Shown: positions 22,215-33,316 of the stretch, one piece after another
Layout of the letters: every line of letters begins with the position of its first letter
Position numbering within the stretch: position 1 is the first letter of the stretch
Assembly (NCBI GenBank): GCA_003008705.1
Contig: PDUO01000073.1
Span: 5,637-69,636, forward strand
From: Pezicula radicicola
Taxonomy: Eukaryota > Ascomycota > Leotiomycetes > Helotiales > Dermateaceae
Length of the DNA: 64,000 bases
Reading direction: 5' to 3'
Translations under genes and position numbers: made by a program
The notes under the pieces: generated by a model
Databases searched by the model: none
What the model saw: only the letters and a program-made list of their open reading frames with translations
Told to the model about the DNA's origin: nothing

Positions 22215-22742
22215 TTCAGTTCAATCGACTCGAAAATTTGCGGCAAGATCAATGTCTAGCTTCCGGTGTCGACATGTGTTTGAAAGAGGTGTATACTAGA
22301 TGGAGAGAAATGGGTTCTCTCGAACTTGTCATGCAAATCATTTTGATTAGTTATATCGGGCGGAGTAAGGTGCGGGGGTTGTGGCTTGACGAAGTCTTCT
22401 TGATGCGGCCGGCGACCTGGTACTGTACTATACTGTAAAGTAATAGATTATAAATACTACAATTGACACTAGAGACCAGCGGGTACCTAGCTCTCAGAAC
22501 CCTGTAAGCGCTTGACTGTGTCCGGTGAGGTTCAAGAAGCGGGGGGGACATTTTAAAAGAGAGTGTTAGGGCGGAAGCTGATTTCCCTAGCCACTGCATG
22601 CGTAAGATAAAGTGTCTTTTGCTTCTGTATACAGTAAGCAATAGTGCTGTAGCATGGCATAGCACAGACCGAGGTTTGTTTTCTCTTTTTCTCTTTCCCT
22701 ACTTCTTAGCTTCCTCTTTACTCTCCTTTTCTCTCCCTTGAT
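22215..22742. other. intergenic, no gene recognised
   Basis: Upstream region of the ankyrin gene. A 15-bp motif gaaatgggttctctc occurs here on the + strand (about 22308-22322) and in inverted orientation at the ankyrin start codon. A pyrimidine-rich tract at 22680-22740 precedes a good splice acceptor (TTTATTTCAG). Confidence 0.4.
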
Positions 22743-24378
22743 TTGGTTTGGGTTTATTTCAGGCAAGTTTCCGAGTTTGGGAAGGCTGGGAAAGAAGGGG
22801 GTGCTGCTGATAGGAGGTGGAGAGAGCTGTTAACGGATTTGGAGTGTGATGTAGTGGCCTTGCAGGGATTCTTTGTTCATGCTCCTAATGCTAATAAGGC
22901 GAAGAAGGGCAAAGGCACAAGGTTGGTGAATGAGGTTGTGGCTGATAAGGTTAGGGATAAGATGAGGAAGCTTTTGAGGGATGATAGTCATCGTTGGAGT
23001 ATTGGTGGGGGGATTCGCACAAGTGATGGTGATAGTGATAGCGCTTCTCCTGACGAGCATACTCGTGAGGTTTGCTGCTTGATAGCGAGTTGGAATTCTA
23101 GTGATGATGGTGCTGAGGATGTGGTACGTTTTCAATTCTCAAGCCCTTTCCTTTGGATCCTCTTCTATTTTGGCGAGATAAGCACAAGCAATTTCCAATG
23201 ATACCTCACTCACTCACTCGTCTCTCTTCTTCATTACCGGATCCTCTTATCACGCTTCTCGGGATTTCAACAACAAAAGCAACACACATTTCTCCTCGTC
23301 CTTCTCCTCCATCGATAACGATGACGATGACGACGACGCCAGTGAAGGTAAGTAAATAATCACTTGCGTCACTTCTATTACTTTCCTTGGACTAAAGATT
23401 TTAGAAAGCTAGGGAAAGAAATTGAGGGTTTTCCGGCTTCTTTCTCTCGTCCTGTTCCTACAAGGAAGGTCTGTCTGATTATGGATGGCAATTTAGGATT
23501 TTCATCATTCTCCGAAGCAGCAGGCGCGCCAGGATTGGTTGATCTCATCATTTGGAAGTGCGAAGGCCAAGGAGAAGGAGAATGCGAGTGTGGTGCGTCC
23601 TCGATATAGACCACATTCTACGTCATCATCATCTTTATTATCATCTAGGTTTGGAGGTGTCGCTAGCAAGGGCACAAAGATGATAATAATGATGATGATA
23701 GGGGGGGGGAGGTAGTAGAGATAGGGATCCGGATCGGTATATACGCGAGACCGAGGCCGAGCTACAACAACTACAGGAGGAGTTGAGTCCTAGTACTAAG
23801 TGTGGACTGGAGATGTTAGACCAGTTGGAAATACTGAGTCAAGAGAAGGTAAGTAGGTAGTGTCTTCCTCTACCTATATATATATATAGAAGATGAATGA
23901 ATAGATGGGTGGTAATTCACTTTATTCATTGATTCGATTGATTGATTGACTGATTACTTTAGTGGACTCAAACACTCTTCTTTTAGTTTTCGAAGAAAGA
24001 AAAAAGGGAATTTAGGCTAACATCGAAACATAAAAGACTCAGATGCAAGGCCAAATACTATCTCTCGAAGTCGAAGTAGATGAGTGCCGCCTCCCGAACA
24101 CGAAATTCCAGCACCAGATAGCTGAGGATTGTCAGCGTACTCAGGAACAGCGAGATTTGCTGGCTCGGGAATTGATGGCTGCGAAGTCAAACATTGTCGA
24201 CTTGGAGTCGGAGCTGCAAGTGCAAAATCATGTAAAGGTATTGACAAGGAAGAGAAAGTCAGAACTGCAGTTACAATCACAATCACAGTCAGAGTCTTCA
24301 CTACTACTACTGCTACTACCACCACCACCATCTGGCAATTATTCCAATATCACCACCAATACCACCAAAAAACAATAA
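22743..24378 (+). CDS. multi-exon coiled-coil protein, function unknown
   Basis: Coding-like blocks are linked by intron signals. The first block, about 22766-23120, follows an acceptor at 22765 (VSEFGKAGKEGGAADRRWRE; VVALQGFFVHAPN). An acidic block at 23230-23347 ends at a GTAAGT donor. A block at about 23395-23594 (PASFSRPVPTRKVCLIMDGN) follows, and then a coiled-coil block ending in SQEK and GTAAGT near 23849. The last block starts at 24043 (LSLEVEVDECRLPNTKFQHQ; LLARELMAAKSNIVDLESEL) and ends in a Gln/Ser/Leu/Pro low-complexity tail. The exact exon borders and the start are uncertain. The C-terminal third is a coiled coil, so a structural or self-associating protein is plausible. No family recognised. 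Confidence 0.45.
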
Positions 24379-25398
24379 CAACAAAAAAAAGAAAGAAAAA
24401 GAAAGAAAGAAACTACTATGCACGTTCTACACACCAAAATCCAACATTATTCAAATCAATCAAGTCAATCTATCAATCTATCAATCTATCAATCTATCGT
24501 CCACCTATCTCCCTATACTATATATAATTATACATCTATACCTTCGCAAGCAAAATCCAAAATACGCATATCTACTCCAACAAAATCCAATTTAAGCAAA
24601 AACGTATTAGATCCATTTATTTTATATAAAACAAATGTTACCCCATATGTTTTATATAGCCTTTAAAATTACCGATGACAATTGATTTCGTCGGGGGAAA
24701 AACAATCGGTGGTGGTGGTGGGGTGATGATTATAAGACGGAGCAGTGGTGACGGAATTGCATTAGCGAGCACCCAGTACCTGGGGTAGATCTGGGGAGTA
24801 GATCTAGGGGGGCGGGGCGAAGAATGCACAAACGGCGCTTGGCCTGAGACTCGAGGCTGACGCGAGACGTGGTGCGCCCGGGCGGTTCCTATATATACAT
24901 CACGTGACCTATACTAACCTACCTAGGTATGAATAAACGTTAAAATTTAACGTAGCTTGTCACCTAATAGGTAATTAATGAGTAACAACGCCTGACACTC
25001 CTAAGACGCATAGAATCTCAGTGCAACCAACTGTAATGATGACCTGGTCACAGATTCAGGATCCGTGATATCACCGTTATGCTACCCTTGATCGCTTCTA
25101 GAATTTTGATGCAAATTCTCATCTTATGTTAATTAAGTAGGATTAAGAAAGACGTAGGTAGGTAAGAATGTGGCATAAGATATCAAATCTGTGGCTACCG
25201 TACTTCCTGGTTCGCGCTGCTTTAGTCACGGGTTGGACCGTGGGGCTCGACCGCCTAATTATTCTGCCAACCCAACCCAAATTGCGCCACCAACAACATC
25301 ATGATCGATATCATTCAAACATCAACAAAAACTCCCAGTCCGAGTATATCCTATGTGCGCATCAAGCACAATAATTGCTATTGACACAAGTAATTGCG
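24379..25398. other. intergenic with microsatellite
   Basis: The unit caatctat is repeated about four times at 24465-24499. The rest is AT-rich with one GC-rich patch (24780-24890). No gene recognised. The last 150 bp are the presumed promoter of the HNH gene. Confidence 0.5.
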
Positions 25399-26862
25399 AT
25401 GGAACCCGATAGCCATCCCCGCTCTCCATTACCGTCGCCTCCTCCAACCGCCCCGATTTCACAACAGCCACGATACATCACCTTCAGACATCCTGCATAT
25501 CCCGAACCCTCCAACATCCTTCTGCGCCTCTATGCGCCTGATCTTCCCGGCAGACGAGCACTCGATGCAGACTATGCGCTGGTGGCCTGTGGCATCGTAG
25601 CCGGCAATAGATGGGATGGATGGTTTACAGAGGAAAAGGAGGACTCTACACCAGAAACACACATCAGCCCGACGTTGATCCTCGAGAAGCCGAACTACTA
25701 CTTCCATTTACCACCGAGGGAAGAAGAAGGAGGAGGAGGAGGAGAAAAAGAAGGGCACGACGATATCATGAGCCGTCCTTATATATACCCGGTGGTGCCC
25801 GTCTTCGATGAATGGACATTCCCCTCTGAGCTGCCCGCGTCATGGCGCCTACTTGCGCATCACCCAGAAACAGAGCCAGAGCCGGAACAGCGCTTCTCTC
25901 GGTCGGGCCTGACCAATGCTCTACAAAAGCGAGATACAGTCTGCCGTATTACAGGGTGCAGAGAAGCAGCACAGGTCGCTCATATCTGCCCTCGGAGTGA
26001 AGCCGGTTGGTTTCGGAGGAATGCCATGTTCCAGTATAGTGTCGGCAGCTCAGATGTAGACATTGATAGCCCCTCGAATGCCTATCTTCTGCGTGCTGAC
26101 TTGCATTACCTGCATGATATCCCTTTGTTTGTCTTTGTGCCAAAGCGGGGACTCGATGGCCGGTCTAATCCAGTTTTCCATCTTGTCGAGCCATCGGATG
26201 AATTAGAAGCTTTATACCATAATCGTCAAGTCCGTCCACTTAAAGTCTCGCGCGAATTCTTGTTTGCTCGTTTTGCGTGGACCATCTTCCCAAACCTGAA
26301 GCACTTTTTGTTGGCTGGCGTGCCTCGGCATGTACAACTTGTTCGTAACTCGGTAGGAGATCCAAGTACTCTCATGATGCCGGAAGAACTAGAAAGGTTT
26401 TCGGCCAAGCCAGCAACACGTTCACGTAGTCTGAAAAAGAGAAAGCCAGCTCCTGATGCAGAAGAGGACGCCACAGAGGATAACCCGCTGCGCAAGAGGC
26501 AAATGGGTGAAGGACAACGTCCTGAAGAAGATGCTTCCGACTGCACGCCTTCTTCCCAAGGACATCCAACAGATGTTGCTATTGTACGCGATCATCTGCG
26601 GACGCCATCACACAGTCCCAAATGCTTAGGACCATCTACTCCGAGTTCGTTGAGTTCGCTGAAGGATCAGTGGCTTTCCGACGAACGCTTACGATCGGAT
26701 CCCAAAGGACACTTTGAGAGTGAGAAGAAGTGGATTTCTGAAATTTATAACGGCAAGATCCTTACTGGCGAGGATTCGAAGCGCTGGTATGAGGCTCAGG
26801 GCTTTGAATTTCAAGATGAAACTTGGCCTGAGGAGGCTGGCAGCAGCAGAAGGGATAGCTAA
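25399..26862 (+). CDS. HNH-nuclease-domain protein
   Basis: A single exon of 487 residues from the ATG at 25399 (gcgATGG context). The centre carries an HNH_2-type domain: TVCRITGCREAAQVAHICPR at about residues 180-200, with paired cysteines and the catalytic-type His in AHI, then the conserved SNAYLLRADLHYLHD at about 230-245. The N-terminus (residues 20-150) resembles the arm that usually precedes this domain in fungal family members. The C-terminal 170 residues are Ser/Pro/Lys-rich with a basic nuclear-type stretch (SRSLKKRKP). Such proteins are numerous in ascomycetes and mostly uncharacterised; a DNA-cleaving activity is inferred from the fold only. Another open stretch of about 50 codons follows in a different frame (to 27025) and may be a lost exon. 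Confidence 0.8.
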   Translation: MEPDSHPRSPLPSPPPTAPISQQPRYITFRHPAYPEPSNILLRLYAPDLPGRRALDADYALVACGIVAGNRWDGWFTEEKEDSTPETHISPTLILEKPNYYFHLPPREEEGGGGGEKEGHDDIMSRPYIYPVVPVFDEWTFPSELPASWRLLAHHPETEPEPEQRFSRSGLTNALQKRDTVCRITGCREAAQVAHICPRSEAGWFRRNAMFQYSVGSSDVDIDSPSNAYLLRADLHYLHDIPLFVFVPKRGLDGRSNPVFHLVEPSDELEALYHNRQVRPLKVSREFLFARFAWTIFPNLKHFLLAGVPRHVQLVRNSVGDPSTLMMPEELERFSAKPATRSRSLKKRKPAPDAEEDATEDNPLRKRQMGEGQRPEEDASDCTPSSQGHPTDVAIVRDHLRTPSHSPKCLGPSTPSSLSSLKDQWLSDERLRSDPKGHFESEKKWISEIYNGKILTGEDSKRWYEAQGFEFQDETWPEEAGSSRRDS

Positions 26863-27204
26863 CAATTGCTCAAACTGCCAGTTTACAATACTGCTTCCAG
26901 AAGGTGCTCAAGCATCCTCTATTACCAATGATTGGTGGAGTGTTATTGAGACAAATGAACTCGGCACTGTTGCTACAAAGGTATATATCCCGCCCAAAAA
27001 TCGTCGGCGGATCGTCAAGGTGTGACATATAACTTGGGGGTGGGGGGTGCATATCCTTGAAGATCACTTAACGTGATAAAGCAAAAAGCTATCTCGACTT
27101 CACCACTTCTCTACGACTTTGTGTTTATCTAGCATTTCAAGTCTAATTGAGCTACTAACACCTTGAATCATCGGTAAGCTATACCTTTGGGATACTTCGG
27201 AAAA
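26863..27204. other. 3' flank of HNH gene
   Basis: Contains a coding-like stretch in another frame to 27025 (WWSVIETNELGTVATKVYIP). Otherwise no gene recognised. Confidence 0.35.
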
Positions 27205-27620
27205 GGAGACTGATGAGATACTCATAGTCGCTCGCTGTGGAATCGATATCACCACAGACGCCCTGCTCATAGCCCCAGAAGATGTCTCTGGTCTGAGCAA
27301 CCACGTCCCTCCATACAACAGTCGATCCGAGAGGGTGGATCAGAACCACAGTTTGGAAGAGGTGCATGGAGAGGTCGATAAAAAATGGAATTCTGCAATC
27401 TACTGAAGAAGAACGAACAAAACTACGAAGGGCTTCTGGGTCGATTCCATGGGTAGCATACTTTCTGTGTGCCGTCGAGTTCACAGAGCGTACCTCTTAT
27501 TATGGATATTCTTTCGTCTTTTCTAACTTTGTTCAATTTCCGCTTCCGTGGGTTACGAGTCGACGAAGATACATACAAGAGTATATAATCATGACCGGCA
27601 AAGCGCCAATTTTGTGAACG
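27205..27620 (+). pseudogene. POT/PTR2 oligopeptide transporter, 5' fragment
   Basis: The N-terminal part of a proton-coupled oligopeptide transporter is readable: an acidic leader (TTDALLIAPEDVSGLSNHVP), then after a one-base frame change TEEERTKLRRASGSIPWVAY and the first transmembrane signature VEFTERTSYYGYSFVFSNF. Family members have about 600 residues and 12 helices; this piece stops before the second helix. The rest is absent. Confidence 0.75.
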
Positions 27621-28289
27621 GAATCGCGTGATGTAGACGAAAGATGTAGGGAAGGCGGTGCCTTTTGTGGTTTTAGTCCCTTCTTCTTGGATGGTTTATC
27701 GCCAGTTGGCACCGCCTTCGACAGGAAAGGTGTATATTGAGAAAGACGAAGTCGAATGTGGAATCAAGTTCTCTCCTTAAGCGGATAGTCTAGAACCTGA
27801 AGATTATAGCCGAAGTGCCTCCCCCATGCAGCGTTTCTCCGGTCACTAATGTACCGTACTGGTATCCTCAAACAAGCCGGCTTCGAAAGTGCAGCCAAGG
27901 TGGAAAGTAATAAACGGCCGAGCTGGATGTAGGAAAGCTTATTAAGAAGTATTCTGATATTAAAATAAGATAGTATACTACAGTAGAGTAATATTAAAGA
28001 ATATAAGCTCGACCAAACCGGTTCTACAAAGTATAGTACAGTACTAGGTAGGGGTAGTGGTGGGTCATGCTGTGCGTGCCTTTCTGTGCCTGCTCTGCTT
28101 TCTGCCTCTTGCTTTCTATTACTGCTTCTACCGCTCTCCTTCCTACCACTCTGCTTTCCACTACTACTGCCTTTCTTCCCTCTGCTTTATGCCCTGTTTT
28201 GTGCCCTACTATGTGAATATATAAAGACCTCAAAAAAGCTGTTTTATCAGACATTCATCTCTAGCTTCCATAAGACATATCTATCTTAA
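27621..28289. other. no gene recognised
   Basis: Degenerate sequence downstream of the transporter fragment. Pyrimidine-rich repeats (ctgcctcttgctttc, ccttcctaccactctgc) lie at 28080-28200. Confidence 0.4.
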
Positions 28290-28675
28290 TGTCGCCTACG
28301 GTCGCCAAGAGGCAACGTGTATTTCTCTTGTATCGCGACTTTTTACCAGTAGCAATGGGTATCATCGCCAGCCCAAGAAGATCCGAAAGGTGGTGCTAGA
28401 GCATGCAGAGGCCTATCAACCTATTATAACAAAATATAGCTCTGAAAAAGCCATAGACATTCTCAAAGAGCTCCTCGAAGATCGTATTTTCTAGTCCGAA
28501 AATCAAGTAATAAACGTGTTTCTAGACCCCTTTTAGATGACATCGGCACGTAGTGTTCAGAGGGCTGTATTTGAAAATGAAGTTGTATATACTGAAGTAG
28601 AAGCTTTAGGAGCGGAACAAATAAGCTTGCTAAATGTGACATGAACGGATATTGTAAGATACCTTCTAGAATAAT
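28290..28675 (+). pseudogene. unidentified degenerate coding relic
   Basis: After an ATG at 28290 (MSPTVAKRQRV) the frame shifts. A long coding-like phase then continues (VVLEHAEAYQPIITKYSSEK; AIDILKELLEDRIF; MTSARSVQRAVFENEVVYTE), interrupted by TAG and TGA codons where TGG or CAG would fit. No family recognised. Confidence 0.4.
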
Positions 28676-29828
28676 AGATTACTAAGTACTAATAATCAAA
28701 AGGTTCTAATAACGCCTGATTCTATGGCAAATAAAGCTCCGTCCCTATGTCCGGCATTCTTACCTTATAACGTGTAGCATCTAATTCTGACCACCACTCA
28801 ACGCTTACTAGAGGAATGTTGTTTTGACTTTGCGAACAATTGACTTCCAACACTAATCGAAAGCAATTAATAAGACTGTGCTAAAGCAGCCGAGTTGACT
28901 ATGTGGACCAAGACTTTAGCTAAACTTTCATCCAAGCTACTAGCTCACACATTTCACAACGATTCAAACAAGTCACTAGAAGAAATCTTATCCTCTACTA
29001 CCTTACTTCGCCATTCTGCTGTACACAGACTATCTACTAGCACAAACAGACACCAGAAAATAATAAAGTCTATTCTGTCACTTGTAGTACTCCTTTGCGA
29101 TATCCTAAGGGCTACTTCTTCGGAGCAACTTATATGTGTGTAATCTTAAGCGCCGCTTCTTCTAGGACATACAGCTTAAGAAAAAAATTTGGGGGATCGA
29201 TTAGATAAGCAACTTTGCTAAATCTGCTAATAAGAAGATTTCGATAAGAAAGAAAGAAGTAGAGGCTCTTGCGATAATAATTAGAGAAGATAAAGAAAAA
29301 GGACTATTAATAGGATTATTTCTAGAGTCCTTAATTAGAGATATTCTAAAAGTAGACTACTTTTCGTTATCTGGGCTTGGGTAAAATACGACTTTAGCCT
29401 AGGAGGATAAAGGTAATTTGGCTCTAGTAGATAAATTAGGGGATGTTATAATAAATAAAGATATAGCTCTTATTAAATTATATATATTAGTAAGGCTCGT
29501 TAGGCTTAAGTAGCTTCTTAGAAGGACCGGGGTATAGAGCCTATATTAGTTCCCATTACAATGCCCATATAATTCGATTTCAGAGCCTAAGGCAGTATTA
29601 CCTTAGGCAAGATTACTTGTATTTCTACATAAAATGGCCTCGTTTATAGACCTAAAATAGGGGGGAAAACAGCTGCTAAGATCTTGCTAAGTTTTACGTC
29701 AAGAAAGTTTATTTGCTAGCGATAATGCCTCCCGGGAAACAATCTTCTTTTTAGTCGTACCTCCTTCTAAGAAGTATAAGATTTACTATTATTTCTAACG
29801 TATAAATCGAACGAAATATAACTAATCG
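28676..29828 (+). other. AT-rich relic region
   Basis: Contains one more eroded coding-like piece at about 29190-29385 (SIRKKEVEALAIIIREDKEK; GLFLESLIRDILKVDYF) with in-frame stops. The remainder (29390-29820) is TA-rich and probably old repeat sequence. Nothing can be named. Confidence 0.35.
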
Positions 29829-32277
29829 TTACGGCAGCACGTTCTCGCTCCTCGAAAACCCTACGTCGTCTCCCCCGTTGGTGTCCCACCACTGCTCGTG
29901 CCAGTTACGGCCTATAAAGTCGCTCTCAAGAGCGCGGACGAGATGGAGGGGCTGAAAATCAAACAGAGAAGGGCATTCCCAGCCCTGATTTTCCCTCAAT
30001 GGTGAACCTAAGTCCTGAAGGATTTCGGCGCTTAGCTGAGAAAGGCCCAATGGTTGTTGTAAAGGCCGCCGGCATTGTGCTCCAAGTTGGTCAGGTGGCA
30101 GGCTCGGGGCGCCAGAGTATCCATCATATCCAGGGATGCTGACCGGTTCTGCTGGTGGACCGTTTAGGTGATCTCGCTGAATTATTCTCGAGATCCTGTT
30201 CAAGGCTGTTAGAGTGTTGGAGATGGGCCAAAAATCTTGGTTGCGAGAGCATGATGTCTTCATGGTTGCGCCGAGATTTTCAAGGGCTTCGCAGTCTTCA
30301 GGATCCTCGGCGGCAAGGATGTGTTCGTATAAGGAGAAGAAGGCTACAAACGGGTAAAATGTCATGAAACTGAGGCTTTTTGCACGTCGAAAACCTTTGG
30401 CTTGCGGCAAGCAGCCAGACTTACTGGGCATATAGCAACTGTGACTCTGCAGATTGGCCTTGCTTCGAAACCTGGACAATCTTTTCGATCACGATGCGCG
30501 CGGCTTTCAAAGTCATGTCATCGACGAGTGGCGTCAGGTTGGCGGCGCGTCTGGTCATCCTTCTGACTCCAACTATGGTGACCCAGGCATTGATCAGATG
30601 ATCGTTGAGCAGCCACGCGGTTACAGGCGGCAAACGAATCCACTTGGAGGCTGATTCCTGTTCATGCAAATCAGCATGAGGTCCTTTTTTTTGTCTTGGA
30701 CAACGATATTTACTCACGAGATCCCATTCCAAAATTAGTGACTCAAGCTGAGAACAAAAGCCATCCGTGAGTGCCATACGTTCGTGGATTGGAAGCCTGT
30801 CGTAGGCCTCGAGATAATCGGCAGTCATGGCGGTAAAGCGCAACCACACCACATCAAGGATTGTCTGCGCTAAACTCGGCTGCATGTGGTTTGCATGGAA
30901 CAACGCCGGAGCCTTGACATGCTCGTAGCCATGCAACACCGGAGGTTTCCCGTAAAACACGCGGAAAAGAGTGTCCGTTCGAAGGGTCTGCCAGTACATG
31001 CGGCGGGCCAGTTCTCTTTCGGCGTCTTCTTGACTGGTTTTGGGTGGAGACTTGTCGAGACAGTCTATTTGGCGGTCCTTCATGAATTGACAGGCCTTGC
31101 AGTGAAACTTCCAAGACATTTGGTAGTCGAAGTTGCTGATAGCAGTCCATGTCTGTTGCTTCGCATTAGCCTGTGCATTTGACCTCTCGAATTCCACAAG
31201 TTCAACCTACAGTCAATGCCGCAGCCATGCAGTCGACCACGTCCCCAGTAGCACGCGTCAGCCATTCGGGGATGGCTTCCAGACATTTGAGGTAAACCTG
31301 CTGCAAAAGGGCGTAATCCGGAGCACCCGATGCTTGAAGGCCAAAGTATAGAGTATTGTAGTACAACACCTTGACAGCGGGGTTGACTTCAACGAACGGA
31401 GAGTTGATGATATCCGGCATCACAGTCAGGATTTGAAGGCCGGGAAAGGACTTAAGTGCATCCGGAGGCAATAATACTTCCAAGATGCCTCGAAATTCTA
31501 CGAGTGTTGTTAACATGAGCCACATCTCGACATGTTGGACTCAGCTTGCCTTGAACCGCGTCTCTGGACTCGTCTGGCGCAATTTTCAATGGTTGTGCGT
31601 TTAGAACATGCTTTTCCGGCCTGAGCCTCAAGCTGTTCAAGTCATCCAAGGCCTCATTTAACACCGTAAAGGCATTGTCTACCGTGGGTGCGGCTGCTGG
31701 CGTGTCGGTAGGCTTGCAGTGGCATTTTGTGTTAAGTTCAATTTGATGCCGCGCATCGTTCGCCATCGAATAGATCCATGCTAATGCACACGAGTTAGAG
31801 AGAGTATATGGAATCCACTGGCCAGTGTCTTACTTCCAGTCCCGCCACCTTGGGTTGTAACGGGAGCAGAGTCCCGGATATCTCTGACGGAAGCAATTGA
31901 TGACGGTGGAGACGTAGCGGGAGGAGTCCCGTCTGCATTCTGACGATCCTTCTCGACGTATTCGAACCTCTAACTGGAACTTCGAGGGTCACCCTTCGGT
32001 CTTGTGTTATATAGCCTGAGATGAGCGACGCATGAGAGGGACCGGAGCTATTCTTACTGTCCAAGACGTGGGCGTTTCCGCCTCTCTACGTAAACGCACT
32101 TCGCCAACGCGGCTTTACATCGATGGCAGCCTCCATCTGATTTGTCGCATTTGACCTTTGTATCTCAATTAGTAATGCGCCCTTTGTTAATTAAATTTCT
32201 TTGTTCTTTTTGTGTTGGACAGACGCCTCGGGGATTGTTCACGGACGACCGACCTTCTTCTCATTGCATCGAAGACA
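29829..32277 (-). pseudogene. Zn2Cys6 transcription factor with two frameshifts
   Basis: The zinc cluster spans an intron. Exon 32277-32254 gives CLRCNEKK; after a 98-nt intron exon 32155-32058 gives VKCDKSDGGCHRCKAALAKC, perfect C-x2-C-x6-C-x6-C-x2-C-x6-C spacing. An upstream acceptor (TTGTTAG) shows that a further 5' exon exists, position unknown. Later exons carry a Ser/Pro linker, WIYSMANDARH..., and a fungal regulatory middle region (LLPPDALKSFPGLQILTVMP; RMYWQTLRTDTLFRVFYGKP), with introns at 30716-30657 (GTGAGT...CAG) and about 30427-30370. The phase breaks twice where no intron fits, near 31510 and near 31195. It is therefore either a recent pseudogene or carries two assembly errors. 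It is divergently arranged to the decayed ABC transporter. Confidence 0.7.
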
Positions 32278-33316
32278 CTAACAACAGGAAAGATTAGCGT
32301 ACGACGGGTGTCAAAAACGAGTAGGGCAGACGGTACAGAAAGCTTTATGGTATTAGTGCCCATCATATGAACAAGACCGAGATGGAAGATGATGATGACC
32401 GAGCCTGTAACTAGACACCGAAGTGCAGAGGGCTCACGTCCAGATAAAGGATTGACGTTGAAAAAGCCGAAACACCGAGCTACTATTACTCGACCGATAA
32501 TTAATGTAATTATTCATAAATTGATTAGTTAAATTAACTAATCACATGTAATTGTTAGCTGGAAATATTATATATTCTGCTTACTAAGTAGAGAATTTCC
32601 TACCTATACCTACCTACCTTAATATATTAAAATACTTTAAACTATAAGAACTTTAATGATTCTATTAGTATTTAATTCTAACTAAATATTATTATTAGTC
32701 AAAATAATAAAAATCCTTTAGGTTTAAGGGATATATAATTAAATTATTAGGTTAGTTAGGATTCGGTTAGGATTTATAAAATGACGGTACTTTAGCACGT
32801 AAATTTGTAAATAAACCGATAGGTAAATTGACCCGTGCATTCCCTACTCTGACCAAAAGAATTTTAGCTCTTATGAACCGATGTAGGGCCATTGCTGAAA
32901 GTTGCGTGGCTCTCCTAACAAACTTCCCCCTTGGCATAATTCCTGGCCGGACGTTCGGATTTTCTAGGCATCTCGGGGTTATCTTTTGTTCGCCATCACC
33001 AAAACTGGAATTCAAGGAGCTTGGTACCATGGACGTCTCTATCCTGACTTGGAGCGATGAAAGGGTGCTCAAAGCCAGCAAACACAGGACCGCCAGTCAG
33101 ATTTACGACTTGGTTTTTATATCGTCTATCTTTTCTAGCCTTTGCTTCCCAAGTTCATTGAACATCTGCGGCAGGCTCTGCAACCACCCGCACGACTAAG
33201 GTTACGAATCCTATCGAGAGGTATAAGTAAGAGAACAAGCGCCCGCAAGACTCTTTGATGCTTAGACTTACAGCTCTTGCCGGCCTTGATCAACGAGGCC
33301 TCCACGAAATCTGGCC
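32278..33316. other. intergenic between regulator and ABC transporter
   Basis: AT-rich at 32480-32780. An open frame at 32828-33199 shows no recognisable domain and I do not call it. It presumably holds the divergent promoters. Confidence 0.45.

Noticed and set aside
22202..22322. Inverted 15-bp motif gaaatgggttctctc at the ankyrin start
   Set aside because: Too short to claim a repeat element; possibly chance or a remnant of a duplication.
24947..24970. Near-palindrome around acgttaaa/tttaacgt
   Set aside because: Short and AT-rich; expected by chance in this composition.
32828..33199. 123-codon plus-strand frame between regulator and ABC gene
   Set aside because: No domain, unusual composition for a secreted or soluble protein, and it lies in the expected promoter region. 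Not supported as a gene.
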